Shown here: positions 1 to 5,375 of the stretch, piece by piece
Layout: every line of letters begins with the position of its first letter
Numbering within the stretch: the first letter of the stretch is position 1
Assembly: GCA_016234955.1 (NCBI GenBank)
Contig: JACRNN010000068.1
Coordinates: forward strand, 1 to 10,930
From: Deltaproteobacteria bacterium
GTDB lineage: Bacteria > Desulfobacterota > GWC2-55-46
Length of the DNA stretch: 10,930 nucleotides
Direction of reading: 5' to 3'
Translations under genes and position numbers: made by a program
The notes under the pieces: generated by a model
What the model saw: only the letters and a program-made list of their open reading frames with translations
Told to the model about the DNA's origin: nothing
Database searches by the model: none

Positions 1-69
1 CAGGCAAAGGGCAAGGCCACCCTCAGGAATTACGAGTTCAAGATATTCAATTATACGGAACCGGAATGA
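1..69 (+). CDS. C-terminal end of an unidentified protein (partial)
   Basis: An open frame enters from the left edge and ends at TGA 67-69, giving the last 22 residues of a protein. The tail is mixed charged and aromatic (it contains LRNYEFKIFNY) and ends in TEPE. This is too short to assign a family. The stop overlaps the next start as ATGA (66-69), which points to translational coupling and a shared operon with the small gene that follows. That coupling, and the fact that the frame is open to the edge, are the only reasons to call it coding. Confidence 0.5.
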   Translation, partial: QAKGKATLRNYEFKIFNYTEPE

Positions 70-359
70 AATCGAGGAAGAGATCGATAACGGCCGAGTC
101 CAGCATCAAGACGCAGAAAACAAGCCCTGTTACGCAAACCGTGCCCGGAAGGGACGTATCCGCCGCTCTGGCGCCGGAACGGAGGGAGCGGGAGTTTTTC
201 AATAAGAACGAATATGTTCTGGACTGGCTCGCCGGAGATGAGCGCAAGATATTCTCGCCCCTGCCCGACATGGAAAAGAGGCTCGACACGCTCCTGACCA
301 CCCTCCATAAGGAGAGAAAAAACGTGCTCCAGTTCAAGATAAAACAGAACAAGCCCTGA
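66..359 (+). CDS. Small unknown protein, coupled to upstream gene
   Basis: This encodes 97 residues of unknown function. The first ~45 residues are rich in Ser, Thr, Lys and Arg and look disordered. The second half (about residues 44-97) is predicted helical and charged, with a segment reading NEYVLDWLAGDERKIF and a Lys/Gln-rich C-terminus. There is no signal peptide, membrane segment or cysteine motif. The ATG overlaps the stop of the preceding gene by 4 bp, so the two probably form an operon. Antisense open frames over the same DNA lack a ribosome-binding site and a recognisable product. No family is recognised and no function is proposed. Confidence 0.6.
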   Translation: MKSRKRSITAESSIKTQKTSPVTQTVPGRDVSAALAPERREREFFNKNEYVLDWLAGDERKIFSPLPDMEKRLDTLLTTLHKERKNVLQFKIKQNKP

Positions 360-419
360 GAACGGATAAAAACGCCGCGCCGCCCTAAACCCCTCCCCAA
401 CCCCCAGGCAAGAATTGAC

Positions 420-448
420 TTGATAGAGCCGTAAGAAAATTATATTAT
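420..448 (+). promoter_or_regulatory. Sigma70-type promoter for pyrE
   Basis: A -35 box TTGATA (420-425) is separated by exactly 17 bp from a -10 box TATTAT (443-448), each one base off consensus. Transcription would start near 455 and give a leader of roughly 95-100 nt before the pyrE start. A second -35-like TTGACT at 415-420 overlaps it with poorer spacing to a -10. The AT-rich stretch stands out from the GC-rich surroundings. Confidence 0.65.
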
Positions 449-470
449 ATGGGGATAGCCATCCGTCTGA

Positions 471-498
471 AACCCCTCGGGTCTTAAGCCCTGGGCGG
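471..498 (+). repeat. 28-bp repeat, copy 1 (pyrE leader)
   Basis: The motif has a near-palindromic core GGGTCTTAAGCCC and recurs at 10624-10651 in the same orientation with 25 of 28 positions identical. This copy lies in the predicted 5-prime leader of pyrE, between the promoter and the ribosome-binding site, where it could form a short hairpin. There is no T-run after it, so nothing in the sequence marks it as a terminator. Confidence 0.6.
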
Positions 499-552
499 GC
501 GCGGTAAGTCACAAAAATCCGGTACAAGCCGTAAACATAAGGAGAGACGCAG

Positions 553-1218
553 ATGGATTTGGACTATCAGATAATGGACCAGGACTTTAGAAAGGACCTC
601 CTCGACATCCTCTACTCGAAGTCATTCCGCTACGACCCGGAAAAGGGGTTCACGCTAACGAGCGGAAAAAAGAGCGACGTCTACATCGACGCCAAGAAGA
701 CGGTCTTGAGCTCGCACGCTATGGAGCTTGTAGGGTTCGCCTTCTTCCAGCTCCTGAAGCTTGCGCCCGTGGACGCCATAGGGGGGCTCACGCTCGGGGC
801 CGACCCGATCGCTTACGCCGCGGCCCTTGTCTCCACCATGCACGGGAAGTATTTGGACGCCTTCATAGTGAGAAAGGAGCCCAAAGGCCACGGCACCCAG
901 CAGTGGATAGAGGGCAGCCTCCAGGACGGGGCGAACGTGGTGGTGGTCGAAGACGTCGTCACCACCGGCGGCTCGGTGATAACGGCCGTCAAAAGGGTCA
1001 GGGAGGCAGGCTACAACGTAAGGCAGGTCATGGCGCTTGTCGACAGGGAAGAGGGCGGCAAGGAGAATATAGAGAAAGAGACGGGATGCAAGTTCTTCGC
1101 GCTCTTCACCAAGACCGAACTCCTCGAACTCCACGAAAAGAACGAGAAGAAGAAAGAGGCCGAGGCGAAAAAGGCCGAGACAAAAAAGGGCAAGCCCGAC
1201 GAAAGGCCGTTCTTTTAA
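553..1218 (+). CDS. pyrE: Orotate phosphoribosyltransferase
   Basis: PyrE joins orotate to PRPP to give orotidine 5-phosphate, the fifth step of de novo UMP synthesis, in the cytoplasm as a dimer. The PRPP-binding signature VVVVEDVVTTGGS is at residues 129-141. The flexible catalytic loop with RKEPKGHGTQ is at 107-116. The N-terminal hood helix and FTLTSGKKSDVYID (33-46) are typical. The ATG is preceded by GGAG at 541-544 at good spacing, which favours it over the internal ATG at 574. At 221 residues it is close to family length, but residues ~194-221 form a Lys/Glu-rich tail beyond the usual domain end. It is monocistronic here, with its own promoter and a terminator at 1374-1406. pyrF lies 2 kb downstream. 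Confidence 0.95.
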   Translation: MDLDYQIMDQDFRKDLLDILYSKSFRYDPEKGFTLTSGKKSDVYIDAKKTVLSSHAMELVGFAFFQLLKLAPVDAIGGLTLGADPIAYAAALVSTMHGKYLDAFIVRKEPKGHGTQQWIEGSLQDGANVVVVEDVVTTGGSVITAVKRVREAGYNVRQVMALVDREEGGKENIEKETGCKFFALFTKTELLELHEKNEKKKEAEAKKAETKKGKPDERPFF

Positions 1219-1221
1219 GAC

Positions 1222-1322
1222 CGTTGAAGCTCCCCGTAGCTTCTTGCTACGGGGAGCTTCAACACAAAAGGAATTGTTCTATTTCGGTTCGCTCGCCAAT
1301 TCCGTAGCAAGCTGCGGAGAAT
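1222..1322 (-). repeat. Bipartite palindromic repeat, copy 1 (downstream of pyrE)
   Basis: Read on the minus strand this is ATTCTCCGCAGCTTGCTACGG, then a ~40-nt linker containing GCGAGCGAA and AATTCCTT, then a second palindrome. The second palindrome has 17-bp perfect arms (1224-1240 and 1246-1262) around the loop TTCTT. The same order of parts occurs at 10531-10627 on the plus strand. The layout resembles REP/BIME elements. No T-run follows the strong hairpin, so it is not an obvious intrinsic terminator, although it would fold at the 3-prime end of pyrE mRNA. Confidence 0.75.
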
Positions 1323-1373
1323 GCGCTCGTTGCGTGTGTTCAGGCAAAGCATTAATTTGAGGAGATAGACCCT

Positions 1374-1406
1374 GCTTCGCCCTCCTTCAGGAGGGCGAAG
1401 CTTTTT
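1374..1406 (+). terminator. Intrinsic terminator after pyrE
   Basis: A perfect 12-bp GC-rich stem (GCTTCGCCCTCC 1374-1385, loop TTCA, complement 1390-1401) is followed at once by TTTTT (1402-1406). This is a textbook rho-independent terminator for plus-strand transcription from pyrE, about 155 nt after its stop codon. Confidence 0.85.
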
Positions 1407-1408
1407 AG

Positions 1409-1651
1409 ACCCCGCGCATTAGGATAATACTCCGCTTACCGACCTTGCAGGGTGTAAACTCTATCTTGGTAAAGCAACGGAACCCTCCCGTCGATATCCC
1501 CGGAACAGTCCCCGGGGCTACTGTGAAGTACCAGATAAAGGATATCGTGGGCCTTACCGGTGGAAAGCGGTACACGCGTGCCATCGCTTACGATACGGCG
1601 GGCAACGAAAGCGATTACTCAAATGAGATAAGTTTTTTATTTGGCCGTTAA
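1409..1651 (+). pseudogene. Remnant of a fibronectin-III-like domain protein (C-terminal end)
   Basis: The frame is open from just after the TAG at 1406-1408 to TAA 1649-1651, with no ATG and no ribosome-binding site. The only possible starts are weak, such as TTG 1445. The last ~50 residues have the pattern of the final strands of an FnIII domain: a GLTGGKRYTRAIAYDTAGNES segment, then DYSNEISF. FnIII domains of this kind end secreted or surface proteins. The first half of the domain is missing, so this is read as a truncated 3-prime gene end rather than a working 68-residue protein. A hairpin follows directly. Confidence 0.6.
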
Positions 1652-1678
1652 AACACCAGACTCCTGTCTGGGTGTTTT
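1650..1678 (+). terminator. Intrinsic terminator after the FnIII remnant
   Basis: The arms AAAACACCAGAC and GTCTGGGTGTTTT (one bulged G) enclose the loop TCCT, and the 3-prime arm ends in TTTT. It begins at the stop codon of the FnIII remnant, which suggests the original gene end and its terminator survived while the 5-prime part was lost. The A-rich left arm could also make it work on the minus strand. Confidence 0.65.
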
Positions 1679-1951
1679 ATGCGGCAAAATAAACACGCGC
1701 CCAATGCCAGGGATGTTACTCAAAAGAAGTCTTGCCGTAATAAAATGCTGAGTGATGCAGAGCGGTCCAAAAACTATATCAAATCGAAGGTCCGGGCGAA
1801 GGTGGAGCATCCTATCTTGATGTTCAAACGGGTTTTCGGGTTTGCCAAAGTGCGTTACCGCGGCCTTATGAAGAACGCCAACCGGCTGTTTGTGACCTGC
1901 GGACTGATGAATCTGTACATGGCACGAAGGCGTCTGCTGTGTGCGACATAG
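1679..1951 (+). pseudogene. IS5-family transposase, C-terminal fragment
   Basis: Residues ~29-88 match the C-terminal end of IS5-group DDE transposases. Visible features are the segment KSKVRAKVEHPILMFKRVFG, then FAKVRYRGLMKN (the region around the last catalytic Glu, here in KVEHP) and a closing NLYMARRRLL. A complete enzyme is several times longer, and the DDE Asp residues are absent. The N-terminal ~15 residues run out of unrelated sequence beside the hairpin. Another frame stays open after the TAG at 1949-1951, reading GEVRPESVVERKKRRHMENV up to TAA near 2014, so the original C-terminus may have continued and been frameshifted. No terminal inverted repeats could be paired. The fragment cannot transpose by itself. 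Confidence 0.75.
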
Positions 1952-2035
1952 GGGAAGTGCGCCCTGAATCCGTGGTAGAACGAAAAAAGCGGCGTCATAT
2001 GGAAAATGTCGGTTAAAAAAGGAGGTCGTTAAATT

Positions 2036-2264
2036 ATGACTATCAGACATAAGATAATATTTGCGTATAAATCCTGGATTTGACCAAAATGTATCATCTA
2101 CGGTCGTCATAAATTCTTTTTTTGATACCGCTGATTATGGTATAGTAATTACCCCGTCCAGTAATGCAAATGTCGTAAGGACTCGCATCGCGGATTCGTG
2201 GGCGTCATCCCAAAAAACAATCAACGCTTACAATCCAAGGAGGAGACAAAGTGAAGCAGGTTGA
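2036..2264 (+). pseudogene. Unidentified broken gene remnant
   Basis: A strong Shine-Dalgarno (AGGAGG, 2020-2025) and ATG at 2036 start a reading that stops after 15 residues (TGA 2081-2083). Another frame, open from 2058 to TGA 2262-2264, encodes ~67 residues including FFDTADYGIVITPSSNANVV. That segment looks like coils of a beta-helix or other beta-rich protein, but no family is recognised. A good ribosome-binding site on a tiny frame, followed by coding-like sequence in a different frame, suggests a frameshifted or truncated gene. The DNA is AT-rich like the methyltransferase gene that follows, and the remnant overlaps its start by 14 bp. Confidence 0.35.
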
Positions 2265-3027
2265 GCTGAGATTGCCTTTTGATAATAATATATTTCATTT
2301 ATATGGGAGTGAACGCGATAAAAGCGTCATTGGAGCAATAGAAAGCAATCATGGATATTATGAGCCTCATATAATGAATTTTTTGAAGAAGATTATAGGC
2401 AGTCATTTTGTTTCCATAGATATCGGAGCAAACATAGGCGCCATTTCATTACCATTGAGCCACATTGCCGCAAGCGGCATTGTATATTCTTTTGAAGCAT
2501 CAAAAAACAATTTTGCGTATTTAAGAAAGAATATCATGGCAAACAATGTGAAAAATATAGAACCTATAAATATGGGGATTTATGATAAAAAATGTCAATT
2601 GGATTTTTCTTATGTAGAAGAAGTCGCCGGATGTTCTTTTTTATCGACCGTTGGGGTCAAGGAAGGAGTATCCGAGGTTATCGATTGCATCAGACTTGAC
2701 GATTGGATTATTGAAAATAATATTCAAAAAGTTGATTTTATAAAGCTGGACGTTGAAGGAGCCGAAATCCATGCCATAAATGGCTCCCTCAACACTTTTA
2801 AAAATTTAAAGCCTGATTTAATTGTCGAATTTAATCCAAATCCAATTGAGCGATTTTTTGGGGAAAAGCCGGAGAGCTTATATTTTCTATTAGCTGATAT
2901 ATTTCCAAATATTTTTTTGATAGATGACGGGAGTGGTTCATTGATTGAAATCAATAGTTATCCTCAACTTATTGATATCGTAAGAACCCGCAAAGGATGG
3001 GAAGACTTATATTGTAGTTTTAGATAA
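2251..3027 (+). CDS. FkbM-family SAM-dependent methyltransferase
   Basis: This is a 258-residue class I methyltransferase. Motif I is VSIDIGANIGA (54-64), and the acidic ribose-binding residue is probably E82 in SFEAS. The FkbM signature DFIKLDVEGAE is at 162-172, followed by LIVEFNP (190-196). FkbM enzymes transfer a methyl group from SAM to a hydroxyl, often on a sugar or polyketide; the substrate here is unknown. The start is GTG 2251, well spaced after AAGGAGGA (2237-2244). The gene is clearly more AT-rich than pyrE and pyrF on either side and follows remnants of an IS and other genes. That suggests horizontal acquisition, perhaps as a leftover of a polysaccharide locus. No partner genes are nearby. 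Confidence 0.88.
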   Translation: MKQVELRLPFDNNIFHLYGSERDKSVIGAIESNHGYYEPHIMNFLKKIIGSHFVSIDIGANIGAISLPLSHIAASGIVYSFEASKNNFAYLRKNIMANNVKNIEPINMGIYDKKCQLDFSYVEEVAGCSFLSTVGVKEGVSEVIDCIRLDDWIIENNIQKVDFIKLDVEGAEIHAINGSLNTFKNLKPDLIVEFNPNPIERFFGEKPESLYFLLADIFPNIFLIDDGSGSLIEINSYPQLIDIVRTRKGWEDLYCSFR

Positions 3028-3260
3028 CGATATAAGACTGCGAATATCTTCGAGATTTGTTTGAGACAATGAAAACAGCATAGGGTAAAACACACGGTGT
3101 CCTTACGGAAGGTCTGCATCACGCGGCACGGAGGTTGACAGAATGCGCCATTAATCAGAGGTTCCTTAACAATTAAAAGGAGGGAAGGAATAACGCAACG
3201 CCTGTAACGCCGACAATCCCCGCCATTTATGGCGAGGCAATTGCGTATTAAGGGATTCGT
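3028..3260. other. Spacer upstream of pyrF
   Basis: No gene is seen. A consensus TTGACA lies at 3135-3140 but no good -10 follows at 16-18 bp. A Shine-Dalgarno-like AAGGAGGG near 3177-3184 has no ATG, GTG or TTG at a usable distance. A small hairpin (CGCCAT 3221-3226, ATGGCG 3229-3234) sits about 26 nt before the pyrF start. The pyrF promoter is probably in this spacer but could not be fixed. Confidence 0.5.
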
Positions 3261-4028
3261 ATGACAGACCCGTTATCTCCCAAAGACAGGATCATATTCG
3301 CGCTCGACCTGCCTACGCTCGATGAGGCCGTAAGATACGTAGACCTCTTGAGCGGCCATGTCGGGGTATTCAAGGTCGGCCTTGAGCTCTTTTGCGCGTG
3401 CGGCCCGGCCGTGGTCCATGCGGTGAACGAGAGGACCAAAGGCGCGGGCGTATTCCTCGACCTGAAGTTCCACGACATACCCGCAACGGTCAGGGGCGCG
3501 ATAAGGAGCGCGTCAACGCTCAAGGCGCGGTTCATAACCGTGCACTGCGACGAGGGCAGGGGTCTTTTGAAGGCGGCGGTGGAGGGCGGCGGCTCAGGGA
3601 CAAAGGTGCTCGGGGTAACGGTGCTTACCTCCCTTTCCGGGGAAGACTTTATTGACGCGGGCATAGACGCCTCCCGGTTCCCTGAACCGGCGGACCTCGT
3701 CCTCCACAGGGCGCGTCTTGCGAGGCTTGCCGGGTGCGCCGGGGTCGTCTGCTCCGGGCTTGAGGTCGGGATGGTAAGGAAGGAATTCGGCCCGGCCTTC
3801 CTGACGGTGACGCCTGGGATAAGGGGGGCCGGGGAGGCCAAGGGCGACCAGAAGCGCACAGTCACTCCCTACGAGGCCGTCTACAACGGCGCGGACTATA
3901 TAGTAGTTGGCAGGCCGATAAGAAACGCGCCGGACCCGGTAAAGGCGGCTGATTCGATAGCAGGGGAGATAGAGAGGGCGCTGGAGGACAGAGGGGAGAG
4001 GGATATAACTGGATGCGGGAAAACTTAA
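3261..4028 (+). CDS. pyrF: Orotidine 5-phosphate decarboxylase
   Basis: PyrF decarboxylates OMP to UMP, the last step of de novo pyrimidine synthesis, as a cytoplasmic dimeric TIM barrel. The catalytic signature FLDLKFHDIPATV is at residues 65-77 and supplies D67, K69 and D72. D16 (ALDLPT) and K38 (FKVG) are the other active-site charges. The phosphate-binding elements VTPGIR (183-188) and VGRPI (216-220) are present. At 255 residues it is slightly long, because the last ~15 residues pass the usual end. The ATG has a modest AAGGG upstream. It stands alone, about 2 kb from pyrE, with unrelated AT-rich DNA between them. Confidence 0.96.
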   Translation: MTDPLSPKDRIIFALDLPTLDEAVRYVDLLSGHVGVFKVGLELFCACGPAVVHAVNERTKGAGVFLDLKFHDIPATVRGAIRSASTLKARFITVHCDEGRGLLKAAVEGGGSGTKVLGVTVLTSLSGEDFIDAGIDASRFPEPADLVLHRARLARLAGCAGVVCSGLEVGMVRKEFGPAFLTVTPGIRGAGEAKGDQKRTVTPYEAVYNGADYIVVGRPIRNAPDPVKAADSIAGEIERALEDRGERDITGCGKT

Positions 4029-4033
4029 AGAGC

Positions 4034-4090
4034 TGTCATTGCGAGCCCTTCGCTCTGTCATTCTGAGCTTTGCGAAGAATCTCGTTTTTT
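4034..4090 (+). repeat. Short dispersed TGTCATT repeats
   Basis: Two back-to-back units begin TGTCATTGCGAGC (4034) and TGTCATTCTGAGC (4056). The second runs on through TTTGCGAAGAATCTCG into a seven-base T-run. Units of this form are familiar as high-copy intergenic repeats in many bacterial genomes. The T-run could help end transcription from pyrF, but no strong stem precedes it. Confidence 0.5.
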
Positions 4091-4096
4091 TCGCTC

Positions 4097-4184
4097 AGGT
4101 AGGTAGTAGGTTGGGTTAGCGAAGCGTAACCCAACAATACCTGCCATAAATCGTTGGGTTGATAAAGCCAACCCAACCTACCTG
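4097..4184. repeat. Nested palindromic repeat (GGTTGGGTT type)
   Basis: GTAGGTTGGGTT near 4109-4120 pairs with AACCCAAC at 4128-4135 around GCGAAGC. It also pairs with AACCCAACCTACC at 4170-4182, and a second TTGGGTTG (4154-4161) lies inside. The outer arms and the alternative inner arms form one imperfect cruciform-like unit of ~88 bp. Similar GTAGGTTGGGTTAGC units are common intergenic repeats. It follows pyrF and may protect or terminate its transcript. Confidence 0.6.
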
Positions 4185-4245
4185 GTCCTACACCGGGGAG
4201 TTTTTGAGGGGAGTGGTGGGAGGGGGGAGATGAAGGCTGGATAAC

Positions 4246-4277
4246 GATGGGCTTCGCTTCGCTCAACCCATCCTACC
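4246..4277 (+). repeat. 32-bp terminal inverted repeat, left
   Basis: It begins GATGGGCTTCGCTTCGCTC and ends CCTACC. It is the reverse complement of 4604-4635 at 30 of 32 positions. The two enclose a 326-bp gene remnant. Its TAG (minus strand, 4273-4275) is the stop codon of that remnant. Confidence 0.8.
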
Positions 4278-4604
4278 CGTGCTGGCGGTCGTACTCCCAA
4301 ATAGCTAAGTCCGTTTCTTGCACTGTCCAATCTAGTTGATTTGCCAACCTATTAACCTCATCTCGGTAGCGCAAATAGTCGGGAATGGAAAATGTGCGTC
4401 GTATATGACCGAATACCTCCCACCATCCTCGGTAGTCGACTACACAGTATTTATTGGGGTCGGTGAGTGCCAGAACCGCGGACGCTACAGCAACCCGAGG
4501 CGAACCTTACACTCGTATTCGAGGGACGGTTCCGTGACCTTGAATACCGCCTCGGTCACCGCCCGGTATGCGGCGTCGCTATTTCCACCACGAATTATAG
4601 CCCG
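4273..4604 (-). pseudogene. Frameshifted remnant of a conserved protein, possibly helix-hairpin-helix type
   Basis: On the minus strand, 4604 to ~4495 encodes an open segment containing SDAAYRAVTEAVFKVTEPS and KVRLG. The reading then shifts frame near 4494 and continues for 73 residues to TAG 4273-4275. The second part contains VAVASAVLALTDPNKYCVVD, then YRGWWEVFG, FSIPDYLRY and TVQETDLAIWEYDR. This looks like the C-terminal half of a conserved ~200-residue protein in which an L-x-G-V-G hairpin precedes VAVASAVLAL, as in helix-hairpin-helix DNA-binding folds. Here that hairpin is lost at the frame break. There is no start codon and the N-terminal half is missing. The family is inferred from pattern memory only; the coding ancestry is fairly clear. 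Confidence 0.55.
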
Positions 4605-4635
4605 GTAGGATGGGTTGAGCACAGCGAAGCCCATC
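4604..4635 (-). repeat. 32-bp terminal inverted repeat, right
   Basis: This is the partner of 4246-4277 in inverted orientation, with 2 mismatches in 32. Read on the plus strand it begins GGTAGGATGGGTTGAGC and ends GCGAAGCCCATC. It ends 15 bp before the higA stop codon. No convincing target duplication flanks the pair (AAC on the left, AAT on the right). Confidence 0.8.
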
Positions 4636-4650
4636 AATTCACCCCGCCCA

Positions 4651-4965
4651 TCACGCCACTTTCCTGCGCGATTTGCCGTAGGGTTTTATGCGTTCAAGCA
4701 TTCCGGGTTTTCTGGCGCTTATCCTGTAGATGTCATACTGGTTTTGAAGATTAAGCCACAACTCGGGGGATGTCCCGAAATACCTCGACAGCTTTATAGC
4801 CATCTCCGGGCTTATATTCCTCTTTTCGTTCACTATCTCGTTTACGGTCCTGAAGGTCGTATTGACCTCTTTTGCCAGACGGGTCTGAGACAGCCCCAGA
4901 GGCTTCAGGAAATCCTCATTCAAGATATTTCCGGGGTGCGTTGGCTCTCTTTTAAGGTTATGCAT
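4651..4965 (-). CDS. higA: HigA-family antitoxin
   Basis: This 104-residue XRE-type DNA-binding antitoxin would neutralise HigB and repress the operon. The HTH spans about residues 25-60 (LSQTRLAKEVNTTFRTVNEI, then ISPEMAIKLSRYFG). The HigA hallmark SPELWLNLQNQYDI is at 66-79. The N-terminal THPGNILNEDFLKPLGLS matches the family start. Its ATG lies 15 bp downstream of the higB stop, with AGGAG just upstream, so the two are co-transcribed in the toxin-first order typical of higBA. The C-terminal ~20 residues are basic. It is flanked downstream by the terminal-repeat element. Confidence 0.93.
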   Translation of the reverse strand: MHNLKREPTHPGNILNEDFLKPLGLSQTRLAKEVNTTFRTVNEIVNEKRNISPEMAIKLSRYFGTSPELWLNLQNQYDIYRISARKPGMLERIKPYGKSRRKVA

Positions 4966-4980
4966 ATCTATTCTCCTGTC

Positions 4981-5262
4981 TTAGTGGTAATCGACTATCG
5001 CCACATCATATGCGTCGGAATCGACAAATCTGAACACTATCCTGTATTGATCGTTTATCCTTATGCTGTATTTGCCTTCGTACCCGCCCTTTAATTGTTC
5101 CAGTCTGTTGCCGGGCGGAGTTTTTAAATCCTTGAGCCCTGTCGCCGCATTCAAATAATCCAGCTTTCCGATCCCTATCTTGCAGACGGCAGGGGGGAAT
5201 TTCCTGCTTTTACCCGTAGTATACAGATTGGCGGTTTCCTTGTCGGCAAAGGATTTAATCAT
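4981..5262 (-). CDS. higB: HigB-family toxin (RelE-like mRNA interferase)
   Basis: This 93-residue RelE/ParE-fold toxin is predicted to cleave mRNA in the ribosome. The family start MIKSFADKET is intact. KFPPAV (21-26), LEQLKGGYEGKYSIRIN (54-70), QYRIVFRF (72-79) and the C-terminal VAIVDYH (87-93) follow the HigB pattern. Likely functional residues are R68, R74, Y92 and H93. It looks full length and intact. There is no Shine-Dalgarno before the ATG, and the predicted -10 box ends only 8 bp upstream of it, so the mRNA may be leaderless. HigA follows 15 bp downstream. Confidence 0.93.
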   Translation of the reverse strand: MIKSFADKETANLYTTGKSRKFPPAVCKIGIGKLDYLNAATGLKDLKTPPGNRLEQLKGGYEGKYSIRINDQYRIVFRFVDSDAYDVAIVDYH

Positions 5263-5270
5263 GCTGTTAC

Positions 5271-5299
5271 ACTATAACACCTAATGTTATAAAAGGCAA
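5271..5299 (-). promoter_or_regulatory. higBA promoter with overlapping operator
   Basis: On the minus strand, TTGCCT (plus 5294-5299) is followed by 17 bp and TATAGT (plus 5271-5276). A perfect 7-bp inverted repeat, TATAACA-CCTAA-TGTTATA (5273-5291), fills the spacer and enters the -10 box. This is where a HigA or HigBA complex would bind for autorepression. The site is AT-rich against a GC-rich background. Confidence 0.75.
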
Positions 5300-5344
5300 G
5301 GGGATTTTCACAGCCTGAAGACCGTGGCATCGGATTAACCGGGA

Positions 5345-5369
5345 GGCGGACGAATACGGCCGGTCCGCC
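5345..5369 (-). terminator. Possible hairpin at the end of the M23 peptidase gene
   Basis: GGCGGAC (5345-5351) and GTCCGCC (5363-5369) form a 7-bp stem about 7 bp after the stop of the peptidase gene, extendable with mismatches. No T-run follows on the minus strand, so intrinsic termination is uncertain. It lies between the peptidase gene and the higBA promoter. Confidence 0.3.
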
Positions 5370-5375
5370 CCCGCC

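Noticed and set aside
1445..1651. Intact small FnIII protein starting at TTG 1445
   Set aside because: There is no ribosome-binding site and only the final strands of the domain are encoded, so a truncated remnant fits better.
3135..3163. Promoter upstream of pyrF from the perfect TTGACA at 3135
   Set aside because: The 16-18 bp position downstream reads GAGGTT or similar, with no acceptable -10, so it is not listed as a promoter.
3177..3252. Shine-Dalgarno AAGGAGGG followed by a short coding-like stretch before pyrF
   Set aside because: No ATG, GTG or TTG lies at a usable distance. The only later ATG, at 3229 inside a small hairpin, is too far.
4029..4245. CRISPR-like or tandem array in the repeat-rich spacer after pyrF
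   Set aside because: The repeats are palindromic, differ in length and are not regularly spaced. No constant repeat-spacer period was seen here or elsewhere.
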